Assembly: GCA_032355985.1 (NCBI GenBank)
Contig: JAUKVZ010000008.1
Span: forward strand, 109,961-173,960
Direction: 5' to 3'
From: Sarcodiotheca gaudichaudii
Taxonomy: Eukaryota; Rhodophyta; Florideophyceae; Gigartinales; Solieriaceae
DNA: 64,000 nt
Shown here piece after piece: positions 44,201 through 51,521 of the stretch. The notes beneath the pieces are model-generated. The model was not told the origin of the DNA. It searched no databases and saw nothing but the letters and a program-made list of their open reading frames with translations. Numbering within the stretch: the first letter of the stretch is position 1; the number at the start of each line of letters is the position of its first letter. The translations under genes and the position numbers were made by a program.

Positions 44201-44878
44201 GATCCAAACTCCTCCGCCGCGGATCAAGCTAGAGATCCCATTGGTCGGGTTGGCGCGATTGGAGTCAATCGCGCAACGGCGAAGCACAAGAGCGCCGGTT
44301 AGCATTTCGGCATGGATGCCGCCTCCGTGAAACCGACTGTCGTTATGTGCGATCACGCAGTCCTCAAGCACCAGATCGCCGGCGCCAAGTCGAGCATCAA
44401 TGCCTCCTCCATTTGTGCTCGAGGAGTTGCCGCTGAGCTCGCAGTGCCGAATCTCAGGCGAGGAATTCAGGATGTTAAGCGCGGCGTCCGACGCGTCGGA
44501 AATGACGCAATGCACGAGTTGCACGTCGTCATTGAACTCGATGCGGATGCCAGACCATGGAACCTTCGGATCAAACGCCCGAAACTCGATCTTCTGTGAA
44601 GGTGTTCCGACGGCATGGATGGGAGTAACGAAGTCAATAGTGATTGGGCTGCCATTGGGACTATCGATCAGGACCTGTACTCCTGGCTCGATTGTCATCT
44701 CGCTCATGTTCAGATCACCCGTGACTCGATACGGTGATCCCGTGAGGGTCCATGTCTCGCCTTCAACGAATGGCCCTGGAATGACTGTCTCTCCGCCAAT
44801 CGATACCTCGACGGGTATTCCCAGCGCAATCGCGAAATAGAGCAAAGTCCTGATGACCAGATTCCGCGGCATCACCAC
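41291..44878 (-). CDS. Large secreted beta-helix / FG-GAP repeat protein with dockerin-like pair
   Basis: 1195 residues. After a hydrophobic N-terminal export signal (TLLYFAIALGIPVEVSIGG) come a beta-helix of about 360 residues like the downstream paralogue, a middle part with beta-strand repeat sequence (GAAEAQVGDVIRVWNNPAQ; PESTIVFEPAG-like), then FG-GAP/VCBS repeats (GDLNGDGLDDVVAAL; ATDLNADGDADLVITGL; GDFDNDKDTDLAVAGF; ADFNGDSRLDMIAAAR; ADVDGDGVNDLVTVS) expected to fold as a calcium-binding propeller. The end has two calcium loops and WGPCP. Likely a large cell-surface or extracellular protein. It is divergent from ECF/kinase pair 3 across 228 bases. Confidence 0.87.
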   Translation of the reverse strand: MVMPRNLVIRTLLYFAIALGIPVEVSIGGETVIPGPFVEGETWTLTGSPYRVTGDLNMSEMTIEPGVQVLIDSPNGSPITIDFVTPIHAVGTPSQKIEFRAFDPKVPWSGIRIEFNDDVQLVHCVISDASDAALNILNSSPEIRHCELSGNSSSTNGGGIDARLGAGDLVLEDCVIAHNDSRFHGGGIHAEMLTGALVLRRCAIDSNRANPTNGISSLIRGGGVWIEGDASFIDCSFTRNEVRTNVNGIAAAVSQGGGVFVESGDVELVNSFIGNNVLYASGGFNGDNRGNGAGVFVNEQGLFRSINSVIGANVANGSGSRRQGGGVFTYVGQSEFYGSTIARNFPDGLRNLDGTQKVRNSIVFWNNNLGDHQYGAQIVGDASVGFSNVQGGAPGIGNVSVNPGFIGSGNELDDFLIAMASPCVDAGSIDFVQADSYDVDDDGITGEHIALDVAGNARLRGPAVDIGAAEAQVGDVIRVWNNPAQGAFSDPAHWSPNAPSAESTIVFEPAGSTEAELGGPDGAGRVFVSRGDVTLDLQGNSLALSGAPDAAMAIGRWADESASLTLTPGTLNAALSIVGPRGVLAGETDIVGDVLSAGRVRPGMGVSGQMVIDGDYSQMYGDEVTPTQSGTIDVTISSPDSRGESAPLVVTGHAELSGSLLVRREGELSLSLGDEIDILTCGSLSGVFETAFLPGLPDGLFLTVRYDEGGGARGIPRVYLKVEQLGQTSGYEDTEDYVVQGVPIATATGDLNGDGLDDVVAALSGGPGAVAILLNDGVDMGGAWLGFQDPTVQIAVGNALTELSDVILANWDRDVAVPGESVIDIAAVDRVRHRIYFLLNNGLGSFPTMNDEPIGLEDIRRGAATDLNADGDADLVITGLTAPGTLGMGLDPGGIGVVAYLFNQSSPGSVSFGPESFVLTTEDPCDVDPGDFDNDKDTDLAVAGFASVLLIENTGSNAAPSFNPMMEIPIGDGPLDVGVADFNGDSRLDMIAAARTEGTLSVVRNASTTGIHFAAPFAIGVGDDPRSVAIADADQDGPGGFGDEDVALVVSGVTDGDVRILRNDSDANAIVLSDVGIVPESIDVLFVEAADVDGDGVNDLVTVSQALAAARSGRATETDVSVLRGVVTPTMNDCPADFDADGSVGASDLAALLSCWTTQARLAQGDVCLEADLAPDGLIGAQDLAELLSVWGPCP

Positions 44879-45106
44879 GCCTCCAATCCCGATCTAGACC
44901 ATCGCAGGGGCCGGCAGGTCCCCGATTGGCCGTCGTATCAATGGATCGCGTACTCGGGCGGCCGCATGTGCAGCCTGCCCTCCAGTACGCGCAGTTCCGG
45001 CGTCAAACCGTGACAGCCTACTGAGAATCCGTGAAATCAAGGCTGTTTTTCTGCACACTTCCGCTGGCATGTCCGCGTTAGACTCATGAGATCGGAGACA
45101 TGCCAA

Positions 45107-45697
45107 ATGTCCAACCCCGAGAGCCATGACGCAAATGCCGCGACCGAACGAACTTACGTCGATGGCGACGCAGCGGCCGACAACCCGCAACTCTTTGCTC
45201 AGATCTATACCGAGCTGAAGCGAAGGGCCGGGAAGATCCTCAATCATGAACGGAGCGGCCATACGCTGCAGCCGACGGCGCTCGTCCATGAGGTCTACCT
45301 GAGGCTTGCCGAAGAGCGGAAGGCACATCCAAAGAATCGGGCTCATCTACTGAGTCTGGGATCGCTGGCGATGCGGCGAGTGCTCATCGACTACGCACGG
45401 GCACACACTGCGAAGAAGCGCGGCCAGGGCAAGGTTCGAATTACGTTGAGCGGGAGCGCAGAGCCAGCACGCATCGAGTCCTTCGAGGATCTCATTGACC
45501 TCGACGACGCCATCCGGGAGCTTGAGCGTTTAGACGAGCGACAGGCCCGCGTGGTTGAGCTTCGATTTTTCGGTGGTCTGACCGCGGAGGAGACAGCCGA
45601 GGCGCTCGATATCTCCAAGCGCACGGCGGACAGCGATTGGAAGATCGCTCGCGCCTGGCTCCATCGGCGCCTCAGTGAGCGGAGCGCAACGTCATGA
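45107..45697 (+). CDS. ECF sigma factor, planctomycete/TIGR02999 type (pair 3)
   Basis: 196 residues from the ATG at 45107, preceded by GGAGAC; an ATG at 45086 would add seven residues. Region 2 is LFAQIYTELKRRAGKIL..ERSGHTLQPTALVHEVYLRL, then RRVLIDYARAHTAKKRGQG. Region 4 is VELRFFGGLTAEETAEALDIS, ending RTADSDWKIARAWLHRRL. Its stop overlaps the kinase ATG (ATGA at 45694-45697). The pair faces away from the 1195-residue surface protein, so a shared regulatory region is possible. Confidence 0.92.
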   Translation: MSNPESHDANAATERTYVDGDAAADNPQLFAQIYTELKRRAGKILNHERSGHTLQPTALVHEVYLRLAEERKAHPKNRAHLLSLGSLAMRRVLIDYARAHTAKKRGQGKVRITLSGSAEPARIESFEDLIDLDDAIRELERLDERQARVVELRFFGGLTAEETAEALDISKRTADSDWKIARAWLHRRLSERSATS

Positions 45698-48420
45698 GCA
45701 CAGAAGACCTCTACGCACGAGCGAAGACGATCCTCGACAAGGCGATGGAGCTTGCGCCGGGAGAGCGGGAGATCTTCGTGCATCGCGCCTGCAAAGGCGA
45801 TGATGCGCTTCGCCGTGAAGTTGAATCCCTGCTTGAGCATTCGGATGCCGCAGACGAACAGACCGCGTTCCTGGATGCGCCCGCGCCTGGTGTGGCGCAC
45901 CGAATCGTAGAAGAGCAAGCTGCGGCAGCGCCGCCGCCGACGTCCATCGGTCCCTATCGCGTAATCGAACCGCTCGATGCAGGCGGCATGGGAGAGGTCT
46001 ATCGGTGTAAGCAGTCCGGCGATATCGAACGAGAAGTCGCTGTCAAGGTGATCAAGTCGGGCGTCGGCGCCAAGGACGCCGTGGCGCGCTTCGAGGGTGA
46101 ACGCCAGACGCTTGCGCTCATGGATCATCCTTACATCGCGCGCGTGTTCGATGCCGGTATCACAGACGAGGGGCGACCGTATTTCGTCATGGAGTACGTT
46201 CGTGGCAAGCCCATCACCGAGTACTGCGATCAAAACAAGCTCGATCTCAGCAGCCGGCTCGATCTCTTCATGAACGTGTGCGAAGCGATCCATCATGCGC
46301 ACATGAAGGGAGTCATCCATCGCGACATCAAACCTGGCAATGTCCTTGTCACTCTGATCGACGGTCGACCCATCCCGAAAGTCATCGACTTCGGCATTGC
46401 GAAAGCAACGGCGAAGCGGATTGGCCCTAAGGAGTTCTTCACCGAACGTGGCCAGTTCATGGGAACTCCGGAATACATGAGCCCGGAGCAGGCTGATCCG
46501 AACTGGAGCGATGTCGACACCAGGTCGGACATCTATTCCCTCGGAGTTCTGCTCTACGAACTGACGACCGGGTACTTGCCGTTTGATCCGGGACGTCTTC
46601 GCGATGCGGCATTCAACGAGATGATTCGTGTGCTTCGAGAGGACGATCCACTGAAGCCGAGTATGAGGATCAGCGCAGAAGCCGCCGCGGCGTCTGCTGA
46701 GCGAGCCGCACGACGACGACTCGACACGCCTCATCTCGCCAAGGCGTTACGCGGCGAACTCGATTGGATCATTCTCAAGGCGCTCGAAAAGGACGTGACC
46801 CGTCGCTACGAGTCCGCTTCGGCTTTCGCGAGAGACGTTCAGCGATATCTGCACGACGATCCGGTGGAAGCAAGCCCGCCGTCGCGTACGTACCGCTTCA
46901 AGAAGTTCGTGCGACGAAACCGTGCACTCGCCATCGGTAGCGCTGCAGTCCTGGCGGTGCTCGTGATAGGGACAATCACGACATCGTGGCAGGCCATCGA
47001 AGCTCGCGAGTCTGCGGCAATGGCGAGTCGTTCGGAAGAGACAATGCGCCTCCAACGCGATAGCGCCATGAATGGCATGCTGGATCTCAATGAAAGACTG
47101 GAAAAGGCTCTGGAGCAGATTGAAGGCGCGACAGCCGCCAGAGTCCTTCTGCTCGACTCGGCGCTTGAGTTTGCTGAGCGGCTCTACCAGATTGATACCA
47201 ACGATCCTGAGTTGGCGTTGCTCTACGCCAAAACGCTGCAGAACGTGGCCGACGTAAGAGGCGGCGTACAGAGCGGAAATCTTGGAGATCGCGAGGGTGC
47301 GGTGGACGCGCTCCGACAGTCGCTGGATGTTCTTCAAACACTGGACGCCGCTCGGAGTCCTCAGGCTCGGCGCCTCAGTTGGTCCGGCACATACAACTTG
47401 GCGCGCATTCTGGAGCGAGTCGGCAAGCTTGAAGAGGCTTCGCAGAACGCTGCGCGCGCGCTCGAATTGGCGGAACTGATCATTGAAGACGGTCCAGAGG
47501 CAGACCTGGTTCGACGGACAAGATGTGTCACTCTCCTTGTAATCGCAAACATCCAGAAGAAGCAAGGAGAGTTGGACACTGCGATTGCCACACTGGAAGA
47601 CGCTGTAACCTGGCGACGATCACGAGTCGAGGCAAATCCCGGCGAAGAGCTCGCTCAGCGAGATCTGTCGGTTGCGCTCATCCGCCTTGGAGATGCGATT
47701 GCAGACTCCAACAAGCACGCTCGCGCTGAGGCGACGCCTTACTTCGAGGAAGCTCTGGACATCCGAGAAAGCACCCGAAAACGCAATCCGACATCGACGC
47801 GGACGCGTCGTGACGTATTGAACGCGAGCTACATGCTGGCCGATCATTTCCTTCAACTCGGCAACCTCCGAATCGCCCGAGCATTCAGCGATGATTGCCG
47901 AGTCCTGGCGGCAAGTCTCGTTGAGTCCGATCCTCTCGATAACCGGTGGAGAGCAGACACCGTTCGGGTCGAAGGGATCGCGATCAGAATCGAGGAGCAG
48001 GGGGGCAATCGATCTGCCGCCGTCCTGCGTCTCCGCGATCAGATTGAGTCTTACAAAGAGCTTGAGCGACTCAGCCCGGAAGACATGGTTCACGCGCGGA
48101 ATCGGGCAAAGGCCGAGCGCCGCCTCGCGCAGTGGCTGATGGAGATCGATGGTGCGGAGCAGGCCGAGTCCCGCACACTCCTGGTGAGCGCTCGCGAGAC
48201 ATTCGAGCGCCTAAGCGCGCAGTCACCCAGCGACTCCAACCTGAAGATCGAACTCGCATCAACACTCGCCGACTTCGCTGATCTCGAACGAGCAGCAGGA
48301 AGATCTGCTGATGCCCGGGAAATGACGGCCGAAGCTATGCGCGTGCTCCCGGACGTAGACTTAGAACGCGTGCAGACGCTTCAGGATCGATTGAGGGCGA
48401 GCGCTGAGGGAGATGCGTGA
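45694..48420 (+). CDS. Membrane serine/threonine protein kinase with TPR-like domain (pair 3)
   Basis: 908 residues. Kinase domain: glycine loop DAGGMGEVYR (95-104), VAVK with Lys118, HRDIKPGN (209-216), DFG (232-234), TPEYMSPEQ and DIYSLGVLLYEL. A membrane helix follows near residue 420 (AIGSAAVLAVLVIGTI). The outer 470 residues are helical, TPR-like (ALELAELIIEDG, AIATLEDAVTWRRS, YFEEALDIRES). Start overlaps the sigma stop. This kinase is a bit more diverged than the other two, and its end is convergent with the last gene of the defence island, 37 bases away. Confidence 0.93.
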   Translation: MSTEDLYARAKTILDKAMELAPGEREIFVHRACKGDDALRREVESLLEHSDAADEQTAFLDAPAPGVAHRIVEEQAAAAPPPTSIGPYRVIEPLDAGGMGEVYRCKQSGDIEREVAVKVIKSGVGAKDAVARFEGERQTLALMDHPYIARVFDAGITDEGRPYFVMEYVRGKPITEYCDQNKLDLSSRLDLFMNVCEAIHHAHMKGVIHRDIKPGNVLVTLIDGRPIPKVIDFGIAKATAKRIGPKEFFTERGQFMGTPEYMSPEQADPNWSDVDTRSDIYSLGVLLYELTTGYLPFDPGRLRDAAFNEMIRVLREDDPLKPSMRISAEAAAASAERAARRRLDTPHLAKALRGELDWIILKALEKDVTRRYESASAFARDVQRYLHDDPVEASPPSRTYRFKKFVRRNRALAIGSAAVLAVLVIGTITTSWQAIEARESAAMASRSEETMRLQRDSAMNGMLDLNERLEKALEQIEGATAARVLLLDSALEFAERLYQIDTNDPELALLYAKTLQNVADVRGGVQSGNLGDREGAVDALRQSLDVLQTLDAARSPQARRLSWSGTYNLARILERVGKLEEASQNAARALELAELIIEDGPEADLVRRTRCVTLLVIANIQKKQGELDTAIATLEDAVTWRRSRVEANPGEELAQRDLSVALIRLGDAIADSNKHARAEATPYFEEALDIRESTRKRNPTSTRTRRDVLNASYMLADHFLQLGNLRIARAFSDDCRVLAASLVESDPLDNRWRADTVRVEGIAIRIEEQGGNRSAAVLRLRDQIESYKELERLSPEDMVHARNRAKAERRLAQWLMEIDGAEQAESRTLLVSARETFERLSAQSPSDSNLKIELASTLADFADLERAAGRSADAREMTAEAMRVLPDVDLERVQTLQDRLRASAEGDA

Positions 48421-48457
48421 GCATCGGCGAGTAACCGCTGGCCAAGCCTCTGGTGCT

Positions 48458-49195
48458 TCAATGCAAACTGTCCAGATGCGCTTTGCGCTTGGCCAATCGA
48501 TATGCATGAAAGGACACCGGATCTATTCTCAGCGCCTTCCCTTTGAGGAGGTTGTTCCGAAGTTCCCCCTTGCGGGCCGCTCTAGAGATTTCAGTCTTGC
48601 ATGCGCCGAGGCTCGTCGGCTCGAGAAGTTCCATGAGCATCTGGGCACAGTCGATTGATCTGAGCCATTGCTCTGTTCCCGGGATATGGCCTTTAAGGAC
48701 GAGCGGTACCTGGTCCAGCAATTCAACGGCCCGCGCAGAAACAACGTCGCCCGCGTGCCATCGCTGAGTGCGCGCGTTCGGGCGCACTATGTTGTGCTCA
48801 TCCGTCAGGAGTCGAGCAGGGAATGCGGCGACGGAGAGAATGTTTCCCAATGCAGCGAGCACGCGAACGTCCGCGCCAGTGCCGCCGTAGGGGATCTGGA
48901 CAACGAACGCCTCCCCAGGTTCCATTGCGTATATAGCGCCTTTCCGTCTGCTCCGGCGGGGTTTCTTGCCAGCACGCGGCCCGGTCATGACGCGTCCAAA
49001 CGCATGCCCGATGTCAGTGCCGATGACACTGACGCACGCGAGCAGACGCTCCGTCTCTTCAGACAGCATCGTTGCCTTCACGGGCCCTTCCACGACTCGC
49101 CCGCCCGAAGGATGTTCCCCCGTGGTCAATCGGAGTGCCCGAAGGAAGTTCTGAACTGCGTTGTTGATGGAGACAGCGGATGTCTCAACTTTCAT
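48458..49195 (-). CDS. Unrecognised 245-residue protein at the distal end of the defence island
   Basis: No family recognised. The start at 49195 is supported by a GAAAGGA ribosome site seven bases upstream. Features: a helical N-terminus (INNAVQNFLRALRLT), a basic patch (GKKPRRSRRKG, about residues 76-86), a beta-rich middle (EAFVVQIPYGGTGADVRVLAALGN) and a helical, mixed-charge C-terminus (AQMLMELLE; AARKGELRNNLLKGKAL). No HKD (phospholipase-D), PD-(D/E)xK or helicase motif is visible, so it is not an obvious DrmC. It shares strand with the defence operon but is separated from it by 499 bases and may have its own promoter. Confidence 0.75.
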   Translation of the reverse strand: MKVETSAVSINNAVQNFLRALRLTTGEHPSGGRVVEGPVKATMLSEETERLLACVSVIGTDIGHAFGRVMTGPRAGKKPRRSRRKGAIYAMEPGEAFVVQIPYGGTGADVRVLAALGNILSVAAFPARLLTDEHNIVRPNARTQRWHAGDVVSARAVELLDQVPLVLKGHIPGTEQWLRSIDCAQMLMELLEPTSLGACKTEISRAARKGELRNNLLKGKALRIDPVSFHAYRLAKRKAHLDSLH

Positions 49196-49694
49196 TGTCG
49201 AGTCCTTTCGATGATTTCAATGGTCCTCATTGACCGCATGAATCGTAGGACTCGCAACGCTGTCGCCAAGTGCAAGTTCGCAAAGAGCCTGTGGATAACC
49301 TGTCGGTGTAGCCCGAAGATAGTCGTACGCGTGCGAAACACGGCCGTTCACTCAACAGCCACTCGGGAAGAAGAGGATTGAGTGATCGCTCAGTGCAAGG
49401 TATGAGTGCGCCGGTGCGTTCGCATCCAAAGCGGCCCTCGGTGCGCGCAATCGCGCTCGTATGTCATCCGGTCGCTACCGGGATACAGTCAAACGCTATT
49501 GAACCTAGGGACTTAGACGCCGCGCGGTAGAAAACATCTCCCTCCCCGAGGGGAACAGTTCCAAACATGGAGTCCGAAGGAAAGCGAGCTATCGAGGCTG
49601 TGGTTCGATTAACAGCCTTGAGCGTCGCTTGGCCTTCAGTTGATTCGGCCACCTTAGCTATGCACGGTGGATGTGGAGAGCTCCCGCGGCAGCC
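49196..49694. other. 499-base gap between the two unknown defence genes
   Basis: No convincing gene. A 62-codon minus-strand frame (49464-49652) lacks any recognisable feature. One perfect DnaA-box-like nonamer (TGTGGATAA, 49290-49298) is present without companions. The base composition looks lower in GC than the left half of the window. The part next to 49195 should hold the promoter of the 245-residue gene. Confidence 0.5.
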
Positions 49695-51521
49695 TCAATC
49701 GACCGTACGCCTTCTTGCTGAAGTGCGCTTTCGTCTTGGACTCGTCGCTTTGGCCGGTCGCTGTTGCCAATGCGCCTCAAACGAAGCCGCGGCATTGACA
49801 ATGCTGGCCACATGGCTGCGCAGCTCAAGAGAGTCCATAGTATCGAGGATTTGATGAACTAGAACTTGTACATGCCCAGATTTCGGGTCAACGGCGAACC
49901 GACACAGAGTGGCCGGGTCTGCATTCCGCTCGAGCAGGTGTATTGCGTCATCCTTCCGCGTCAGCTTGATGGGACGTTCTTGACCATCCGTGCAAGTCGT
50001 ACGAATCCGAACGGCAGCATGTCCATCCTCAAGAGCTGCAGCCTCTTCGAACAGGACGGTCCTGCTGTAATCAGGCTCTGATTTGACCTCATGAACAAAT
50101 CCACCAGATGCGATGTCGTAAGCCAAGTCAATACCGAGGTTCTTCGCGTGATAGTAAAGTCTCATCATCAGGTCGTCTGGAGACGACTCTCGCACAACGA
50201 GAGGCTTATTGCCGATGATGACTGTCACCTGCGAGTGGGTGGCATCGATCGTCTTTGTCCGCACGGACATTGCGACCTTGCGAGGCACTTTGTCAACGTG
50301 GGGCCACCATGATGTCGCCAGTTGCGCCAACAAGTCTGGGTCGCATGCACTCATCTTGATATCCCGCGAGAGCCGGCTGTAACCGTGGAACAGCCCCGCC
50401 ATCGCCCCGGCTAGTGCGCGCACCGTCGGGCCTGGACGCAGTGACGTGTCGCCGGAATGGATGATTCGGTCGGGTTCATGTCGAAGAATCAAGAGCATGA
50501 GGGCCCTGCGCACAATCGATCCCGAATCATCGAGTGAATCGGCCTCTCTCTCAGAGCTCGCGACCGATCGCACGAATCTCTGCCATTTCTGAATCTGGGC
50601 AACCATATCGGAGGTTGCACCCTCGGCAGCCTCGGTTGCCACAGTCTCCAACACTCCTGATTCCACCCACCCGTCCTTCGGAGACGACGCCACCAAGTAC
50701 CTCACGGCTGCAGACAGCAGCCGATTGTCTACCGAGGGCGTGTCTTGGGCGACGGATCGTGCATTCAGAGCCTCGTCGAGCAGCGTTGTGATAGACGCCG
50801 CTCCATCCGCTACTTGTGCTCGTTTTGTCTTGGACGGCGTGAGGGCATCCACGATGGCCGTGAACCACGGCACAGAGCGTGGCGGGGCGAGACAACACGC
50901 CATGGCAATCGCACCCATTGTCGAATCGATTCGATGGAAGTCTTCGGCGGTGCTTGTCGCGGGCTCCGTCGAGTGGAGCGCATCGAGCAGTTCATCGCAC
51001 GAAGCGTTGCTTGTATTGAACAAGTCCTCTGTAACCGCCGTCGCCGGCATCGGCAGCACGTTGTCGAATTCGCGCGCTTTGAAGTCGTCCAGATCATCGT
51101 GGCTGCAGAAATGAAGTGTCAGCACAGCGCTGATCGGCACTGGGCAACCGACCAGATATCCGAGATCGTCTGGCCGAGGGCGTTGCTGAGCATTCAGGCA
51201 CTCTGTGTTGCGGTCTGCCCGGATGGCGAATACGTCCGCGACCCCAAGGAGTGAAGGAGTCAACTCGGCGATGACCGGATAAACACCTTGAACGCCGCCC
51301 GTCAGCGCCTTGCGCAATTGGTCTGGCACGAAGCCTCGCCAAATGGGAATACGGCCACGCGAGTGCTCAAGGAGATCGTCGTAGTATTTGTCGTAGGCGT
51401 CTCGCCCTCTCACAAGCCCGCTTGAGAAGACCGGCAGTATGTTCGCCCTGTTCGTGGCGAACAAAAGCCGCGGAGCATCCTCGAACAGTGATTTCGTGGT
51501 AGCACGTGATCGCTTAGCCAT
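49695..51521 (-). CDS. Unrecognised 608-residue protein of the DISARM-like operon
   Basis: 608 residues from the ATG at 51521 (TTG at 51524 possible), overlapping the end of the helicase gene by eight bases. No family recognised. The N-terminus (PRLLFATNRANILPVFSSGLVRG, read as LLFATNRANILPVFSSGL) has the outline seen at the start of some ADP-ribosyltransferase-like domains (T..N...IL..GL), only a faint resemblance. The middle is helical with LSAAVRYLVA and ALMLLILRHEPDR. A later region (TIDATHSQVTVIIGNKPLVVRE) is beta-rich, and the tail is strongly basic (SPRRKRTSARRRT), suggesting nucleic-acid contact. Tight coupling to drmA/drmB-like and helicase genes makes it a probable defence component. 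Confidence 0.8.
   Translation of the reverse strand: MAKRSRATTKSLFEDAPRLLFATNRANILPVFSSGLVRGRDAYDKYYDDLLEHSRGRIPIWRGFVPDQLRKALTGGVQGVYPVIAELTPSLLGVADVFAIRADRNTECLNAQQRPRPDDLGYLVGCPVPISAVLTLHFCSHDDLDDFKAREFDNVLPMPATAVTEDLFNTSNASCDELLDALHSTEPATSTAEDFHRIDSTMGAIAMACCLAPPRSVPWFTAIVDALTPSKTKRAQVADGAASITTLLDEALNARSVAQDTPSVDNRLLSAAVRYLVASSPKDGWVESGVLETVATEAAEGATSDMVAQIQKWQRFVRSVASSEREADSLDDSGSIVRRALMLLILRHEPDRIIHSGDTSLRPGPTVRALAGAMAGLFHGYSRLSRDIKMSACDPDLLAQLATSWWPHVDKVPRKVAMSVRTKTIDATHSQVTVIIGNKPLVVRESSPDDLMMRLYYHAKNLGIDLAYDIASGGFVHEVKSEPDYSRTVLFEEAAALEDGHAAVRIRTTCTDGQERPIKLTRKDDAIHLLERNADPATLCRFAVDPKSGHVQVLVHQILDTMDSLELRSHVASIVNAAASFEAHWQQRPAKATSPRRKRTSARRRTVD

Noticed and set aside
45391-46734. 447-codon minus-strand frame opposite sigma factor 3 and kinase 3
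   Set aside because: Covers the reverse of conserved kinase and sigma motifs; no own features.
49290-49298. DnaA box (TGTGGATAA) as sign of a replication origin
   Set aside because: A single nonamer without companions, AT-rich unwinding region or dnaA/dnaN nearby; chance is the simplest explanation.
48458-51521. A drmC (phospholipase D) gene hidden among the unknown proteins
   Set aside because: No HxKxxxxD motif is visible in the 245- or 608-residue protein or elsewhere in the operon.
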